From Eubacterium sp. MSJ-33 (GTDB taxonomy: Bacteria; Bacillota; Clostridia; Lachnospirales; Lachnospiraceae): DNA of 64,000 nucleotides. The stretch's first letter is position 1. Each line of letters starts with the position of its first letter. The stretch lies in the NCBI RefSeq assembly GCF_022174665.1, contig NZ_CP076562.1:188001-252000 (forward strand). The letters are read 5' to 3'. Made by a program: the position numbers and the translations under genes. Positions 62,296 to 64,000 of the stretch are shown piece by piece. The notes beneath the pieces were generated by a model. It saw only the letters and a list, made by a program, of their open reading frames with translations, was not told the DNA's origin and ran no database searches.

Positions 62296-63507
62296 ATGGA
62301 TTTGAAGAGTACCGGAAAGACAAAAGAAGAAATCAAAGAGATGTATAATAAATATTTCTATGAGACATTTCAGCGATTTGATTTCATTGCAGAAAAGGGC
62401 GAGGATGATTATGTCATCGATGAGACAGGAAAACGGTATCTTGATTTTATGGCCGGTATTGCGGTTAATTCGGCAGGACATTGTAACAAGAAGGTTGTGG
62501 AAGCAATCATGGAACAGTGTCAGCAGATGATGCATGCGTCCAACTATTGTTATACGATTCCGATGGTTATGCTTGCGCAGCGTATCTGTGATGCAATTGG
62601 TATGGAGAAGATTTATTTCCAGAATTCCGGTGCAGAGGCAAATGAAGTTATGATCAAGCTTGCCAGAAAATATGGAAAGGATAATTTCGGACCAAACCGT
62701 TATCATATTGTAACAGCCAAGAATAGTTTTCATGGACGGACACTTGCGACTCTGGCAGCAACCGGACAGCCGGGTACGGCGATCCAGAAAAACTACGATC
62801 CGATGATTCCGGGATTTTCTTATGCAGAGTTTAACAATGTACAGTCGTTTGCAGATGCATGTACGAAGGATACAATCGCAATCATGGTTGAACCTGTACA
62901 GGGCGAAGGCGGTGTGATTCCGGCAACAAAAGAGTTTTTACAGGGGCTGCGTAAATTGTGCGATGAGCGTAATATGCTGCTTTTGTTTGATGAGGTGCAG
63001 ACCGGATGGGGAAGAACCGGAAGTTTGATGGCATATATGGGATATGATGTCAAACCGGATTGTGTCAGCATGGCAAAAGCAATGGGTGGCGGAATGCCGA
63101 TCGGAGCGATGTGTACGAGTGCAAAGCTCGCGCTTACATTTGGACCGGGAGCGCACGGAAGTACGTATGCCGGAAATCCGGTAGCCTGTGCAGCAAGCTA
63201 TGCACAGATTGGGGAGATCATGGATCAGAAGCTTCCGGAAAATGCAGAAAAAATCGGTGTATATTTCCGTGATAAGTTACAGAATCTGCCATGCCTGAAA
63301 GAAGTGCGCGGACGTGGACTTATGATAGGTGTGGAATTTGATAAAGATATAGCGACAGATGTGAAATATCAGGCAGCCGATGAAGGTTTGCTGATTACAG
63401 CAGTTCGACCAAATGTAATCCGTCTGGTTCCGCCGCTTAATATTACAGAGAAGGAATGCAACGAAGCGTTTGCAATTTTACATAAGGTTGTATCAAAACT
63501 GGTATAA
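62296..63507 (+). CDS. Class III PLP aminotransferase (acetylornithine/succinyldiaminopimelate type)
   Basis: The 403-residue PLP enzyme has YFQNSGAEANEVMIKLARK, SFHGRTLATLAATGQ, the FDEVQTGWGRTG Asp motif and MAKAMGGGMPIGA with the Schiff-base Lys. The family covers ArgD, GabT and others; Arg in VRGRGLMIGVEFD and size favour ArgD-like. No arginine genes adjoin it, so specificity is open. ATG 62296 has GAGGTGAG upstream; GTG 62287 overlaps that site. Confidence 0.9.
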   Translation: MDLKSTGKTKEEIKEMYNKYFYETFQRFDFIAEKGEDDYVIDETGKRYLDFMAGIAVNSAGHCNKKVVEAIMEQCQQMMHASNYCYTIPMVMLAQRICDAIGMEKIYFQNSGAEANEVMIKLARKYGKDNFGPNRYHIVTAKNSFHGRTLATLAATGQPGTAIQKNYDPMIPGFSYAEFNNVQSFADACTKDTIAIMVEPVQGEGGVIPATKEFLQGLRKLCDERNMLLLFDEVQTGWGRTGSLMAYMGYDVKPDCVSMAKAMGGGMPIGAMCTSAKLALTFGPGAHGSTYAGNPVACAASYAQIGEIMDQKLPENAEKIGVYFRDKLQNLPCLKEVRGRGLMIGVEFDKDIATDVKYQAADEGLLITAVRPNVIRLVPPLNITEKECNEAFAILHKVVSKLV

Positions 63508-63542
63508 TAATGGTAACGTGTTTTTGACAGGAGGCTATGACG

Positions 63543-64000
63543 ATGAAACGTAAAAATGCATGGACAACATACAATAAAAAGCAGTTAGATGAGTTGGATA
63601 AGCTTTGCAAGAATTATCTGAAGTTTCTGGATAAAGGAAAAACCGAGCGTGAGTGCGTAAAGCAGATTGTGAAACAGGCAGAAGAAAAAGGCTATGTGAA
63701 TCTGGCAGATATTACGAAGGATAAGGGGGCCATCAAAGCAGGCGATAAAGTATATAGTGTCTGCATGGATAAGACAGTTGCGCTATTCCAGATAGGAAAG
63801 AAGAAGCTTGAAAAGGGTATGAATATCTTGGGCGCGCATATCGATTCGCCTCGTATGGATGTCAAACAGAATCCATTATATGAGAATGAAGAATTTGCCT
63901 ATCTTGATACTCATTACTATGGAGGCATCAAAAAGTATCAGTGGGTAACATTGCCGCTCGCCTTGCATGGTGTTGTTGTAAAGAAAGATGGAACGGTGAT
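63543..64000 (+). CDS. M18 family aminopeptidase, 3' part outside window
   Basis: The first 152 residues are present. KNAWTTYNKKQLDELDKLCK and the metal-binding block GAHIDSPRMDVKQNPLYE (His of the dinuclear site), followed by DTHYYGGIKKYQWVTLPLAL, identify an M18 (aminopeptidase I/ApeA) enzyme. It trims N-terminal residues in the cytosol. ATG 63543 was preferred to ATG 63537 because GGAGG would be only two bases from the latter. Confidence 0.9.
   Translation, partial: MKRKNAWTTYNKKQLDELDKLCKNYLKFLDKGKTERECVKQIVKQAEEKGYVNLADITKDKGAIKAGDKVYSVCMDKTVALFQIGKKKLEKGMNILGAHIDSPRMDVKQNPLYENEEFAYLDTHYYGGIKKYQWVTLPLALHGVVVKKDGTV

Overview
The window is chromosomal DNA from a low-to-moderate GC, spore-forming Clostridia member, most likely Lachnospiraceae. 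This is inferred from a SigK-type sporulation sigma factor, a tyrosine T-box, a type III glutamine synthetase, the ylxM-ffh-rpsP-khpA-rimM-trmD order, GGAGG-type ribosome sites, and prepilins of clostridial style. I cannot name the species. No phage, insertion sequence or CRISPR array is visible.

Layout. Positions 1-1418 hold the 5' part of sigK (minus strand) and a CPBP membrane protease. Positions 1528-22149 are one long type IV pilus locus: extension ATPase PilB, retraction ATPase PilT, platform PilC, major prepilin PilA, prepilin peptidase PilD, a PilM-PilN fusion, a long PilO, three further prepilin-type proteins, a 1081-residue PilX-like protein and a 1785-residue exported protein at the end, in the position that the tip protein PilY1 takes in Pseudomonas minor-pilin operons. 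A terminator closes the locus.

Positions 22306-34566 are a surface-glycan island. It starts with two small proteins, a GT2 enzyme, a fused sugar nucleotidyltransferase-kinase, a SIS isomerase and a small HAD phosphatase, which look like a nucleotide-sugar cassette. It continues with AT-rich membrane genes: a polytopic protein, GtrA, two tandem paralogous GT-C-like proteins, another GT2 and a GT87-like protein. An M24 peptidase overlaps its last gene.

Positions 35687-37231 hold the attenuated infC-rpmI-rplT operon and a tRNA-Leu. Then come an O-antigen-ligase-like protein, a CDF transporter, T-box-tyrS, a membrane protein and glnN. Positions 45255-46291 carry little coding sequence: a 113-bp tandem repeat array and a wrecked HAD gene. 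FprA flavoprotein, topoisomerase III (behind a large inverted repeat) and a beta-helix acyltransferase-like gene follow. Three minus-strand genes (FMN-bind-like, phosphoribosyltransferase, peptidoglycan-binding) precede the SRP/16S-maturation operon. The right end has two lipoproteins, a two-component system, CheV, a class III aminotransferase and the start of an M18 aminopeptidase.

The most interesting unit is the pilus locus. It is a complete retractile machine for a secretin-less cell, with giant minor components and a putative calcium-loop tip protein. The non-coding structures before infC, glnN and topB and the 113-bp array are the best candidates for undescribed elements. All function calls rest on reading motifs by eye; no database search was run.
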